From: Listeria rocourtiae FSL F6-920
GTDB taxonomy: Bacteria > Bacillota > Bacilli > Lactobacillales > Listeriaceae
Length of the DNA: 64,000 bases
Direction: 5' to 3'
Assembly: GCF_000525975.1 (NCBI RefSeq)
Contig: NZ_AODK01000003.1
Span: forward strand, 1 to 64,000
This document shows, piece by piece, positions 1 through 8,462 of this stretch (the stretch's first letter is position 1; every line of letters starts with the position of its first letter). The notes beneath the pieces were generated by a model, which was given only the letters and a program-made list of their open reading frames with translations, did not search any database and was not told the origin of the DNA. Position numbers and translations under genes: made by a program.

Positions 1-123
1 ACCATCCGCCACTAATTTCGCAACGGCTTTCCGATAATCTCGCAACGCATCTCGTAATCGCTTACTTTCTCTTAAAAACTGCTCTACAAAGTAACGTACT
101 TCCCCAATCTCAATCCGTGGCAT
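1..123 (-). CDS. LXG-domain type VII secreted toxin, N-terminal fragment
   Basis: Only the first 41 codons are inside the window; the gene runs off the left edge. The start is read as the ATG at 123, because GGAGG lies 9 nt upstream; an alternative ATG two codons earlier would be too close to it. The residues (MPRIEIGEV, then FLRESKRLRDALRDY and AVAKLVADG) fit the helical start of LXG domains, which guide polymorphic toxins to the type VII secretion system. The gene overlaps the end of the upstream small gene by about 14 nt, as expected for a toxin co-translated with its targeting factors. The toxic C-terminal domain and any immunity gene are not visible. The family call rests on this short stretch plus the two neighbours. 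Confidence 0.7.
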   Translation of the reverse strand, partial: MPRIEIGEVRYFVEQFLRESKRLRDALRDYRKAVAKLVADG

Positions 124-421
124 GCGCATCAGCCTCCTTCGATGCAAATTTGGCTCGTTGGTGTGCGCGACGCGATGCCTGTATCGCATCATCCACGACA
201 TACATCTGTTTTTTCCGTTTCTGCCATTCTTCCGTCATCGTTTCTTCGATGAGTCCTAATCGCTGTCGTGACCGATTCCCCTGCCACGCATCCTGAAAAG
301 TATGTAGCACATTTTCTTGTGCCCGTTTCGCTTTTGAAAATAGTTGCTCCAATTCCTCAAACTGCCGTTCTTTCTTGATTTGTTCTTTCCAAGCATCTTC
401 TTCTCGTTGTCTTGGCTGCAT
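110..421 (-). CDS. LXG-associated targeting protein, DUF3958/Lap2-like
   Basis: A 103-residue, highly charged, probably all-helical protein without signal peptide or membrane segment. Glu/Lys/Arg/Gln-rich heptads run through most of its length. Its place between a DUF3130-like gene and an LXG toxin start matches the known three-gene LXG cassettes, in which two small helical proteins (Lap1, Lap2) bind the LXG domain and present the complex to the type VII machinery. A G-rich ribosome site precedes the ATG at 421, 20 nt after the end of the preceding gene. Assignment is by context and character; sequence conservation in this family is low. Confidence 0.62.
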   Translation of the reverse strand: MQPRQREEDAWKEQIKKERQFEELEQLFSKAKRAQENVLHTFQDAWQGNRSRQRLGLIEETMTEEWQKRKKQMYVVDDAIQASRRAHQRAKFASKEADAHATD

Positions 422-440
422 GGCTATGTATCCCCCTTAT

Positions 441-738
441 CTATTTTTTACTGCCTATCCATTCGATTCCTTGATGTAGCATATCGCCCAATGCTTTTTC
501 GGATGCCACAAACGCTTTCTCAACATTTTTTTAAGTTTGAGGTATCCTTTTGAAATGCCGCTGGTGTAGTCGCTGTCATTTGTGCAAACTCCATCGCGCT
601 TTCTACTAATTGGCGAGCACTACCCGTAGAATACGACACATTCGGCTTAGGCTGTAATTTCAACGTATTTGTCGTTGCTTGAATCGCAATCGCATGTTCG
701 GCTAATCGACCACTTGGTAACTGTATTTTCTTTGCCAC
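441..738 (-). CDS. DUF3130/TIGR04197 (Lap1-like, SACOL2603 family) type VII protein, frameshifted
   Basis: As given, the frame stops after 72 residues in SNLKKC. Removing one T from the T7 run at 526-532 restores a 98-residue protein ending in EWIGSKK with a stop at 441, the normal size for this WXG100-like family. The conserved block PKPNVSYSTGSAR in the first half is characteristic of the SACOL2603 type VII effector family. These proteins form helical hairpins and act with the DUF3958 partner to target the LXG toxin for export. The gene is first in the cassette. The break is probably a sequencing error, since many homopolymers in the window show the same pattern. Confidence 0.72.
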
Positions 739-977
739 TTGTCGCTCATTCCTTCCTTATTTTAGTGCTATTGGAAATATTATACCATACCTTAATGATA
801 AAAAATCCTAATATATAGCAAAAAACTTGGCTATTCCAGTGAAGAAAAAATTCTGCCACAAAAGATTGAAAATCATAGTAATACTATAAAAAAACAAAAA
901 AATCGTTAAACTGCCTAGATTACTTGTCACATCAACAAGTTACCCACAGTTCAACGACTTCTTTCTGTACTCATTTA
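739..977. other. Intergenic, AT-rich
   Basis: About 240 bases between the type VII cassette and the tRNA. The stretch is AT-rich and must contain the promoter of the leftward cassette, but I cannot pick a convincing -35/-10 pair. I see no LytTR-type half-site pair of the kind found in the signalling island. Confidence 0.4.
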
Positions 978-1049
978 TGCCCTCGACAGGAATCGAACCT
1001 GTATTTTGAGCTTCGGAGGCTCACGTGCTATCCGTTGCACCACGAGGAC
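978..1049 (-). tRNA. tRNA-Arg (anticodon CCG)
   Basis: Read on the minus strand, the acceptor stem GTCCTCG pairs with CGAGGGC. The T-arm carries GGTTCGATTCC, and the anticodon loop CTCCGAA sits on a GAGC/GCTC stem, giving CCG, which reads CGG. CCA is not encoded. The pairing of a tRNA-Arg gene with clpP is also seen in Bacillus. A tRNA-Arg gene is known as the integration site of Listeria phage PSA; no duplicated tRNA end or integrase is visible here. Confidence 0.95.
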
Positions 1050-1142
1050 GGATTTTTAATACACTCACAATCAATAATTATAGCGGAAAATTCCTGATTG
1101 CACAAGCTTTATCTCATATCAAAATTTCATTCGAGCCTTTCG

Positions 1143-1182
1143 TTTGACCTAGTTTGACCAATCGTGTAATATGTAATCATAA
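1143..1182 (+). promoter_or_regulatory. CtsR operator and clpP promoter
   Basis: Two TTTGACC heptads (1143-1149 and 1153-1159) separated by 3 bp form, on the other strand, the CtsR heat-shock operator GGTCAAA-N3-GGTCAAA. The second heptad also supplies a -35 (TTGACC at 1154). A weak -10 (TCATAA at 1177) follows after 17 bp, so CtsR bound here would block the polymerase. This is class III heat-shock control, as expected for clpP in Firmicutes. Confidence 0.88.
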
Positions 1183-1252
1183 AGTAAGAAATAAAAGGCA
1201 AGAAAGTCATGCTTTTTAAATGAAATATACCTAAACAGGAGGCGTTTTTATT

Positions 1253-1846
1253 ATGAATTTAATTCCAACAGTAATCGAGCAAACTAGCCGTGGGGAACGT
1301 GCGTATGACATCTATTCCCGTTTACTTAAAGATCGGATTATTATGTTAGGTAGCGCGATTGACGATAACGTTGCCAACTCTATCGTTTCTCAGTTGCTAT
1401 TCCTAGACGCGCAAGACCCTGAGAAAGATATTTTCCTTTATATCAACTCACCAGGTGGTAGTATTTCTGCTGGGATGGCGATTTATGACACGATGAACTT
1501 CGTAAAAGCAGACGTTCAAACAATCGCAATGGGTATGGCAGCATCGATGGGATCATTCCTACTGACAGCTGGTGCGGATGGCAAACGTTTTGCACTTCCA
1601 AATGCTGAAATCATGATTCACCAACCGTTAGGCGGCGCACAAGGTCAAGCAACGGAAATCGAAATCGCAGCTCGTCACATTCTAAAAATCAAAGAGCGTA
1701 TGAATACGATTATGGCGGATCGCACAGGCCAACCAATCGAAGTTATTTCACGCGATACAGACCGCGACAACTTCATGACAGCAACAGAAGCGAAAGAATA
1801 CGGCCTAATTGATGACATTGTAGTCAACAAAGCTGGTCTAAAATAA
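1253..1846 (+). CDS. clpP: ATP-dependent Clp protease proteolytic subunit ClpP
   Basis: A 197-residue serine peptidase of the usual family length. The catalytic triad is visible as Ser98 (in AASMGSF), His123 (in MIHQPLGG) and Asp172 (in DTDRDNF). It forms the tetradecameric barrel that degrades proteins unfolded by ClpC/ClpX/ClpE and controls stress responses and virulence-type traits in Firmicutes. The ATG follows AGGAGG. A CtsR operator sits about 100 bp upstream and a strong terminator directly downstream, so it is a single-gene unit. Confidence 0.98.
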   Translation: MNLIPTVIEQTSRGERAYDIYSRLLKDRIIMLGSAIDDNVANSIVSQLLFLDAQDPEKDIFLYINSPGGSISAGMAIYDTMNFVKADVQTIAMGMAASMGSFLLTAGADGKRFALPNAEIMIHQPLGGAQGQATEIEIAARHILKIKERMNTIMADRTGQPIEVISRDTDRDNFMTATEAKEYGLIDDIVVNKAGLK

Positions 1847-1848
1847 GC

Positions 1849-1896
1849 AAAAAAATCCCGAGCTACCTCTGAATAGAGATTAGTTCGGGATTTTTT
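1849..1896. terminator. Bidirectional terminator between clpP and agrA
   Basis: A 15-bp stem, nearly perfect (AAAAAATCCCGA pairing with TCGGGATTTTTT), flanked by A and T runs so it can act in both directions. Its T run overlaps the stop codon of the converging agrA gene. Confidence 0.92.
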
Positions 1897-2659
1897 AATC
1901 CATATCTTCGCGTCGTTTCTGAATAAACGCACGGAATTTCTTACTCTCCCTTGAAGAAAGAAGACATTCCTCTTGATTCACCATCGTAATAACACCACCG
2001 ACATAATTCACCGATTCAATTTTATCCGTATTCACGATGTAAGCCCGATGCGTCTTATAAAAGCGCTCGTCAAGACTATCCGCTAACCCTTTAATCGTAC
2101 CATAAAACTCAATTTGGCGATCCTGCGCATGCAAAATAATCCTACGCGCCTTCGTTTTTAATGTGCTCAAAAATAAGATATCATCATAGAGTTCATGAAT
2201 GACCTTCTCATCCGTTTTCATCGTGAAAAACTTGCCGACCTCTTTGCGTTCCCTACCAACGCGCTCTTCCACACTTTTCATACAATCAAAAATCCGATTG
2301 CGCACTTTGTCGAAATCGTCTTTGATAATATAATCCATGGCCTCCACTTTATATGTAAAAGTTAAGTAACTAAGTTCCGCGTGAGTTGTGATGAAAACGA
2401 TAAACCCTCTAGGATCATATTCCCGAATTTTCTGCGCCAGATCCAAACCGTCCAGCCGCGGATGCTTCAAGTCAACATCTAGAAAGTAAAGACCCATTCC
2501 TTCGCCACCAAATTGCACGTAAGATAATAGTTCTTCAGGGTCACCTGTGGACAAAGCTAGCTCCATGTCAAAATTCTCCATCATGATATAATTCTCGACA
2601 TGTTTAACAAGCTCATTTCACTGAGTAACCTCGTCCTCACAGATAAAAACCTCTATCAT
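1895..2659 (-). pseudogene. agrA: AgrA-type LytTR response regulator with an in-frame stop at codon 14
   Basis: The natural start is the ATG at 2659, after GAGGTGAGGAG. It gives MIEVFICEDEVTQ and then TGA (2618-2620), after which the same frame continues through the whole protein. A CGA-to-TGA change (Arg expected) would explain it. A downstream ATG at 2584 could give a 229-residue product, but this lacks beta-1 and the acidic CEDE residues that bind magnesium for phosphorylation. The phospho-acceptor Asp (YFLDVDL) and the LytTR DNA-binding domain (FYKTHRAYIVN) are intact. It is last in the agr operon, after agrC. It could be a true null, a truncated constitutive binder, or a base-call error. 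Confidence 0.85.
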
Positions 2660-2673
2660 CTCCTCACCTCCTG

Positions 2674-3960
2674 TTAGCCGATTTCCAGTTCCTGTACAAA
2701 CCCATGTTGCGTTATCTTCGTGTCCAGAGATACATTAGGATATTTCTTTAACGTATTCTTCAAAGTTGACAAGCCAATTCCACGATTATCGCCCTTCGTA
2801 GAAAACCCTTCCTCGAAAAACTGATGAATCGGTGGCGAATTTTCCGGCAAACTATTAGCAAATATGAGTACAATCGCTTCTTTTTTCTGAATAATTGCTA
2901 CACGTATAGTTGGATCATCCGTATCAACAACTGCCTCAATTGCATTATCCAATAAAATCCCCGCCACCCGGCATAAATCAAGACTATCCATATTCATTTC
3001 ATCGATTCGCTTATAAACCTCAACCTGCGCATCAACTCCAAGTTCCTGGGCCCGAATCATCTTCGTAGCAAACAATCCCTTAAGCTCAATAACCTCCAGA
3101 TTCTGCAAAGTCGAAAGCTTTGAAATATTAACTTCCATATCAGAATTCATCGGAATAACCTTCGTCCGGAAATAAACACTAAGCCCATCCATATCCGAGT
3201 TTGTGATGAAACCATTGATACCTGATAAAATATTCACGTAATCATGTCTGAAAACCCGCATATCTTTTTGAAGTGCTTCGAGCGCGCCAACGTATTCGCG
3301 GAGCTGGCTCATTTGGAGAGCTTGAGCTTCTAATCTAGCTGATTTGACTGCATTTTTCACAACAATTCCCAATACTATCCCCATAATGCCTGCATATACA
3401 AGAAACACAGTTGCATTGGTCTTCAAAGTTTCATCAGAAAAACCTGAAATACTGCCTTGCCAAATATAGATATAAAATAGAAAGAGTGTAATAGAGCTAA
3501 TGATTACTATTATCGATAGATATTTCCCCTGAATTGCAACATCATTTCTACGCTTACTCAGAGTAGTATCTATTATTTTAAGTAAGATACAAACATACAT
3601 AAAGATAAGTACCCCTTCAATAAACGAATCATCAGTAACGACCAACTCTGTAAAACTTGATATTATCATCATAGTAACATATGCAAGTGCGTAGGCTACT
3701 ATGGTGATAATAAATGCTCCAATCACACTAATAATTGACATCGTAATACTTTTTGACTTGACATACAATACACCAAATAATACTAGCATAATAAATAGTA
3801 CAGAGAGGTAACTAATAAAAAAGAGTAGCGGTATTGCAACTGCCATCAATAAAATTGCAATAGCAGATGTTAATTTCCATGAAAACTTTATTCTACTAAT
3901 AACTTGAACACCCACCAAAAAGTAAATTATTTGCGTTATACAACTAATAACAGTGGCCAT
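2674..3960 (-). CDS. agrC: AgrC-type sensor histidine kinase
   Basis: A 428-residue intact membrane kinase. Residues 1-205 hold about six or seven membrane segments, the peptide-sensing part. A coiled linker leads to the H-box VFRHDYVNI (His239). The GHKL ATPase domain has an N-box LLDNAIEA and a G-box FSTKGDNRGIGL. It should autophosphorylate on binding the autoinducing peptide and pass phosphate to AgrA. It lies between agrD and agrA as in agrBDCA operons. This protein is the full-length reference against which the truncated receptors at 6662-11172 are compared. Confidence 0.95.
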   Translation of the reverse strand: MATVISCITQIIYFLVGVQVISRIKFSWKLTSAIAILLMAVAIPLLFFISYLSVLFIMLVLFGVLYVKSKSITMSIISVIGAFIITIVAYALAYVTMMIISSFTELVVTDDSFIEGVLIFMYVCILLKIIDTTLSKRRNDVAIQGKYLSIIVIISSITLFLFYIYIWQGSISGFSDETLKTNATVFLVYAGIMGIVLGIVVKNAVKSARLEAQALQMSQLREYVGALEALQKDMRVFRHDYVNILSGINGFITNSDMDGLSVYFRTKVIPMNSDMEVNISKLSTLQNLEVIELKGLFATKMIRAQELGVDAQVEVYKRIDEMNMDSLDLCRVAGILLDNAIEAVVDTDDPTIRVAIIQKKEAIVLIFANSLPENSPPIHQFFEEGFSTKGDNRGIGLSTLKNTLKKYPNVSLDTKITQHGFVQELEIG

Positions 3961-4049
3961 GCATTGTCCCCCTATGTCATAAATTATGAGTATTTCTTTC
4001 TAAATTATAGATGAAAAAACTCTAATTTACAAATTACAATGAGCGGCTT

Positions 4050-4212
4050 CTAGTCATTTTTTGATGAAAGTAGTGATATCGGTACTTTAGGCTCATAAAT
4101 AAATCCTGGACAACTTTTTTTTAACTGAATTTTTCGCTAATTTAACAGCATATTTCTCTAGCTTGTCCTTAAAACCTTTATTTTCTTTCTTAAATTCATA
4201 GTATATTTTCAT
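4050..4212 (-). CDS. agrD: AgrD autoinducing-peptide precursor, frame broken in an A8 run
   Basis: The ATG at 4212 overlaps the end of agrB by 17 nt and has GAGGAG upstream. As given, the frame reads 39 codons and misses the signal region. Deleting one A from the run at 4115-4122 (T8 on the plus strand) gives 53 residues with the classic AgrD plan: an amphipathic N-terminus, then KKSCPGFIYEPKVP and a short charged tail. The block CPGFIYEPKVP aligns with CFMFVYEPKSP of L. monocytogenes AgrD. By analogy AgrB would cut after Ile and close a thiolactone ring CPGFI. The exact fit of the restored frame makes an error or a slippage site far more likely than decay. Confidence 0.85.
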
Positions 4213-4807
4213 AATTATTGTATCTCCTCTTTAAAAATTTATATGTCAAAGGGTGAATTAAGACTACTTGAAGCAAACTGCCGAATAATATTAATGTTAT
4301 AATCCAATCAATATTTATAATAGGTATACACAATAGCAAACAAAAAGAGTTTATTATAGATTTAACCCTCATTTTGTGTCTTTTTTGAGCATTAAAAAGT
4401 GGCATATTCTCAGTATCCGATGGAGAATATATCGCAATATTCAGTAAAATAAAAATACTAATAACAACAATTATCCACCCAGACAATTGTATGTCCTTAA
4501 CGAAATACGGTAACACCACAAACATCACAACACTTGTTATTGTACACCCCAAACTAGTCTTCGCATGCAAGCCAAAGGAATGCCTACGAACAATCAAGTA
4601 AGAAACATGTACAACTAGCGTCTGCCAAATCATCCCTAAAAAGGCAGCGGCGAGGTATACGGTAATTCCCTTCGTCACGTTCACTAAAAATATTTCTACA
4701 CCATACTTCACAATCGCAAATCTGTCTTCATCAACTTCCCTATCACGGAAAATTGTTCTGGTAATCTTTGCTGCCATATTGGGGACGGTCAAACTAAACA
4801 TATCCAT
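4196..4807 (-). CDS. agrB: AgrB membrane endopeptidase
   Basis: A 203-residue membrane protein of family length. The catalytic pair is visible as His81 and Cys88 in FGLHAKTSLGC, with the seven-residue spacing of S. aureus AgrB (His77/Cys84). It cleaves AgrD behind the signal segment, forms the thiolactone and helps export the peptide. Membrane segments flank the active loop, and the C-terminus is basic. The gene overlaps agrD and follows the unknown 193-residue gene by a few bases. Confidence 0.95.
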   Translation of the reverse strand: MDMFSLTVPNMAAKITRTIFRDREVDEDRFAIVKYGVEIFLVNVTKGITVYLAAAFLGMIWQTLVVHVSYLIVRRHSFGLHAKTSLGCTITSVVMFVVLPYFVKDIQLSGWIIVVISIFILLNIAIYSPSDTENMPLFNAQKRHKMRVKSIINSFCLLLCIPIINIDWIITLILFGSLLQVVLIHPLTYKFLKRRYNNYENIL

Positions 4808-4815
4808 TCGCCTCC

Positions 4816-5395
4816 CTATTCATCGAGTGCTAATTCCCAGACAGAAACTAGCGAAATTTCACTAGCTCTATCCGAATTAACAAACTCTGCAATTTCTATC
4901 CTATCATGTGGTATTTCATTCTCATTCAATATTTTCTCTATATTTCGTGTTACTCTTCCGTCTTGAGAGAGAAGCGTTTGCTTCCCTCTCAACGGCTTAC
5001 TATACAGTGCCTCATCCCGATAAACAATCATGTACAGCTTGTCGCGGTTAAGTCCTACCAAAAATCGATTATCACTGATCCCAACGTGCCCTGTGATGCT
5101 ATCCAAAAAATAGATGTAGCCACGATATGTAATCAACATTTTGTATTTGGGCTGATTATCAGCTACTGGAAACCGATCTAAAACGTAGTCCTCTTTTTTT
5201 TATATAGTCACGTCCAAGCTGTGAAAATACTGCTAACATCAGACAATCCCATTTCGAATCCTCACTATTACGATCAACTAAATTAATTTTAGCCAAAACG
5301 GGGCTAAAAAACTGTAAATCACGAACAATCTCCTTTTGAAAAAATAAGCATGGTTGTGTGCTAGCCATTTTTGCTTGAACAAATGGTGTCATCAT
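4816..5395 (-). CDS. Unknown 192-residue cytoplasmic protein leading the agr operon, frameshifted
   Basis: Two partial frames, 5395-5159 and 5139-4816, join into one protein when one base is removed from the T8 run at 5194-5201 (junction reading DYIKKEDYVLDRF). The restored product has no signal peptide or membrane segment. Its first third is helical. The middle is rich in beta-strand residues (KMLITYRGYIYFLD), and an acidic C-terminus ends in SVWELALDE. I do not recognise the family. The gene sits 8 nt before agrB and directly behind a LytTR-type promoter, so it should be co-expressed with agrBDCA. L. monocytogenes and S. aureus agr operons have no gene at this position. A role in the signalling circuit is plausible but unproven. 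Confidence 0.7.
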
Positions 5396-5473
5396 TTCGT
5401 AATCTACTCCTTTTTAGTATCGAATAATATGGTTCAAAAAGCTCATCTAAGTAAGCCTTATTTCCATAAACTT

Positions 5474-5539
5474 ATTATACGATAGAAAATCACTCATTTT
5501 ATCATTTTGTCGTGAACGTAGCGATTTCGTTCGTAAACG
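5474..5539 (-). promoter_or_regulatory. LytTR-type promoter of the agr operon (module 1)
   Basis: On the minus strand, half-sites CGTTTACG (5539-5532) and CGTTCACG (5518-5511) lie 21 bp apart. The -10 TATAAT (5479-5474) begins 32 nt after the last base of the second half-site. No good -35 is present, as expected for an AgrA-type activated promoter. The arrangement matches four other sites in the island. Confidence 0.78.
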
Positions 5540-5592
5540 CGAAAAAACGGGTGTTTTTAAGTTATAAATATAACTAAAAATAGTTTTTAAAG

Positions 5593-5635
5593 TAAAAAAA
5601 AGATAAAAAAATGGCTTGGAAAATCATTTTTTATC
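5593..5635 (-). terminator. Terminator after the second LytTR regulator
   Basis: On the minus strand a stem GATAAAAAATG / CATTTTTTATC is followed by a T8 run. The right arm carries one extra base in its homopolymer. Removing it makes the stem perfect, which independently supports over-called homopolymers in this sequence. Confidence 0.75.
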
Positions 5636-5642
5636 CTGATTT

Positions 5643-6369
5643 TTATTTTTTTTAAGCCTTTTATTTTTCTTGTAGAGACCATACATTTCTCACCATTTAC
5701 CATATGAGCAACGCCCTTACTTCTATCGATTTCTAAAATGTGATCTTTATTTACCAGAAAAGCACGATGTGTTCGATAAAATCGTTCGTCTAGCTCGGAC
5801 TCCATATCTTTTAATTTTCCATAGAACTCAATTTGACGATTTCGACCGTGTAAAATTACTTTATGCGCGCGCGGGGAAGTCTCGATGAACAAGATATTTT
5901 CTAGTGGTTCATGTATAATTCTGTCATCTATTTTTATCGTTAAATATTTGCCTTTGTTTCCGTGATTTTTAATACGCTTGCTGACACTTTCCATACATTC
6001 GATAATCCGCTGCCGGATATTCTCGTAATCGTCTTTGATGATGTAATCCATAGCCTCGATTTTATAGGTGAATGTGAGGTAGCTCATTTCTGAGTGGGAC
6101 GTGATAAATACGATAAAGCCACGCGGATCATTTTTTCTAATTTCTTTCGCTAGTTCGAAGCCATTAATTATTTGCGTTTTCAAAGCGACATCTAGGAAGT
6201 ATAGCCCTGGCTCTTTCTTTTTTTTGCTGGCATTCAATAGCTTCGTAGGATTTTCTGTTGCAAGTAGAATGCGCATATCCCGATGTTCGATAGTAATATA
6301 ATCCTTGATGCACGCGACAATTTTATTTCGCTGCATTTCGTCATCTTCACATATATAAATTGGAATCAT
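5643..6369 (-). CDS. Second AgrA-like LytTR response regulator
   Basis: An intact receiver-LytTR protein. The start MIPIYICEDD carries the acidic pair (Asp9, Asp10), and the phospho-acceptor is Asp60 in YFLDVAL. The LytTR domain (FYRTHRAFLVN, then HMVNGEKCMVSTRKIKG) follows a linker at about residue 125. As given, the frame runs to 5587 with a tail of about 18 residues translated from terminator DNA. Removing one base from the T8 run at 5646-5653 ends it at LKK with a stop at 5643, close to other AgrA proteins. The start follows GAAAGGA and overlaps a receptor remnant. It is the natural output of the receptor array upstream and, with agrA interrupted, the only complete AgrA-type regulator in the window. 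Confidence 0.9.
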
Positions 6370-6660
6370 TAGTTTCGTCCTTTCGCATATTCTGAATGTT
6401 GTTTTTATTATTAATCAAGGCTTGGTTTAGAGGTTGAATCGTTTTTTGAAAATAGTTTTTGAGAAGAATTTGATCCCCTTTTTCCATATAGCCGTGTAAA
6501 CTTGCTAGAATGTTGATGTAATCATGGTTGAAGTCACTCATTTTATTTGAAAGTTTTTAAAACACCATTGTATACTTGGATAATTCCTTGTGCTCCGCTT
6601 TCTATGCTTCCATTTTAATACGTTCCTTATTTATAAATGATACTATGATTTCCCCTCTAC
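6347..6660 (-). pseudogene. Remnant of a sixth AgrC-like receptor
   Basis: One frame reads through linker-like sequence (INKERIKMEA, stop, KAEHKELSKYTMVF, stop, KLSNKM) into the H-box FNHDYINILASLHGYM and on into NNKNNIQNM, then stops. Two in-frame stops (TAG, TAA) lie in the linker, and the membrane part is missing. The residues align with the same segments of the intact receptor just upstream. It is a 5'-deleted decayed copy. A short ATG product from 6541 is possible but unlikely to matter. It overlaps the start of the second LytTR regulator. Confidence 0.75.
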
Positions 6661-6661
6661 A

Positions 6662-7543
6662 CTAGCATCTATTGTTCTTGTTTATTGATTCGAAATTCCG
6701 TAAAGGTTTAATAGTCTCATTGAAATATCGATTTAGCGAATCTATGTTACCCTTTGCAATGTACCCTTGAATGCTAGCTAAGATATTAACGTAATCATGT
6801 TTAAACAGACTCATTTCGCTATATATCTTCTCTAAATTATTCGTATACTCTCGCAACTGTGCCAGTTCCTGCGCTTGCTTCTTTTGTTCAGCACGCGCAT
6901 TTTCAACCTTAATTATCATCACAAGTACCATGCCTATTGCAAAGAGTAGCGCAAAAAATATAAAAATATATAACGCAGCAATTTCAATATGCCCCCCCAA
7001 AACATTATCCAGATGAATGAGGGTATACATAATCACGATAGTTAATACAAGCAAAGCCACCACAACATACTCACTATATTTTACAGTATTCTCAAAATTA
7101 TCTTCACGTAATACTCCACGAATACAGAGTGCCAGTATATAAGCAATTGTCAGACACGGTGTTATAAACACTACCATTCCAAACATCATATCAAAAATGG
7201 TAGTAGTGTAATCTTTACTGTACAAGCCTAAAATATTGGCTGCAAACACCCCAACTATATAGTTACCTATGAGAAGTAATATTTGAGCTACTATAACACA
7301 AATAAAAGCGCTTAACCAACGAACACCTTTCCACCTCAAAAATAATACCAGCACTCCCAATATGTATATTTGTGAAAAATATCCTATTAAATTTAGAAAG
7401 ATTGAGCCTCCAAGTGTCATAATAATGATTATTAAGCTTATATCTTTTTTTGATAAATCTTTTTGAGCCAGTACATTGGTAACCATCACAATTCCAAATA
7501 TTTGATATGTTATTCCCATACATAGCACTAGTAATGAATACAT
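6662..7543 (-). CDS. AgrC-like receptor ending after the His-helix pair (no ATPase domain), intact
   Basis: A 293-residue unbroken protein. About six membrane segments fill residues 1-212, followed by a Lys/Glu/Gln coiled linker and the H-box LFKHDYVNILAS (His249). The gene stops 44 residues after the His, at the end of the second helix of the dimerisation hairpin, so the whole GHKL ATPase domain is absent. In full-length AgrC at 2674-3960 about 189 residues follow the His. AGGAGA precedes the ATG and only 13 nt separate it from the previous gene. It cannot autophosphorylate alone. It may be phosphorylated in trans by the kinase at 9328-10296, or may act as a decoy or silencing receptor. Confidence 0.88.
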   Translation of the reverse strand: MYSLLVLCMGITYQIFGIVMVTNVLAQKDLSKKDISLIIIIMTLGGSIFLNLIGYFSQIYILGVLVLFLRWKGVRWLSAFICVIVAQILLLIGNYIVGVFAANILGLYSKDYTTTIFDMMFGMVVFITPCLTIAYILALCIRGVLREDNFENTVKYSEYVVVALLVLTIVIMYTLIHLDNVLGGHIEIAALYIFIFFALLFAIGMVLVMIIKVENARAEQKKQAQELAQLREYTNNLEKIYSEMSLFKHDYVNILASIQGYIAKGNIDSLNRYFNETIKPLRNFESINKNNRC

Positions 7544-7556
7544 GAAACTCTCCTAT

Positions 7557-8436
7557 CTATTTTAATAATTGTTCTTTATTAAATTTTTCGGTTAAAGGAG
7601 TAATCGAGTTTTGAAAATATTCCTCTAAATTCTGCTGATTTCCATTGTCTATATAACCTCGCAAACTCGCTAAAATATTGATATAGTCATGCTTAAATAG
7701 ACTCATCTCATTATTCAGCATCTCTAATTTCTCCGTGTAATCACGCAACTGTGCTAACTCTTGCTCTTGCTTCATTTGATCAACGCGTTCATTTTCAACT
7801 TTAATGATAATCGCAAATACGATGCCTATTGCTAAAAGTAGGAATGAAAATATAACAATGTATAGTTCGGCTACCGCGATTGGAAGCTTTAGAATATTTT
7901 CCAAATATATCAGAATGTAGATAATAATTATAGTAAGCAAAAGTAAGAATATTAGCGCGTATTCATTATATTTCACCGTGCTTTTAAGATTATCTCTGCG
8001 CATTATCCAATTAATACAAAGGGCCAGTATGTACCCTACTATTAGACTTGGGGTAACAAAAATTATCATTACATACGCAGCATCAAGAAAAGTTGCATGA
8101 TAGTCTTGACTGTGCAGCCCCAAAGCTTTTCCAGCAAAAACTCCCACTAAATAATCACTTATAATAAATAGTATCTGACCTACTATAGCAAAAACAAAAG
8201 ATTTTCCCCAATGAACTCCCTTCCAACTTAAAGATAGAGCTAGAACGCCTAAAGTATATATTGCTGCATAGTATTGGACAGTGTTTAGAAGTAGCGATCC
8301 ACCGATTGTCATGATAACTGCTGTTAAGATAACATCTCTCTTTGACAATATTTTTTTTAGCTAGCACATTAGTAACTACAACAATCCCAAATAATTGATA
8401 TGTGCCTGCTATCCATAAAAACAATGATGAGTACAT
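7557..8436 (-). CDS. AgrC-like receptor without ATPase domain, frameshifted near the start
   Basis: The start MYSSLFLW at 8436 (after GGAGA) and the main body join when one base is removed from the T8 run at 8351-8358, giving VLAKKILSKRDVI. The restored protein is close kin of the receptor at 6662-7543 (TYQ-FGIV-VTNVLA near the start, HDYINILASLRGYI at the H-box). It ends 43 residues after the His in KEQLLK, with no N- or G-box. The break looks like the homopolymer artefact seen throughout the window. Confidence 0.85.
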
Positions 8437-8462
8437 GAACTTCTCCTATCTATGTTTGAATT

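Noticed and set aside
5587-5642. C-terminal extension of the second LytTR regulator as a genuine extra segment
   Set aside because: It is translated from terminator DNA and disappears when one base is removed from the T8 run.
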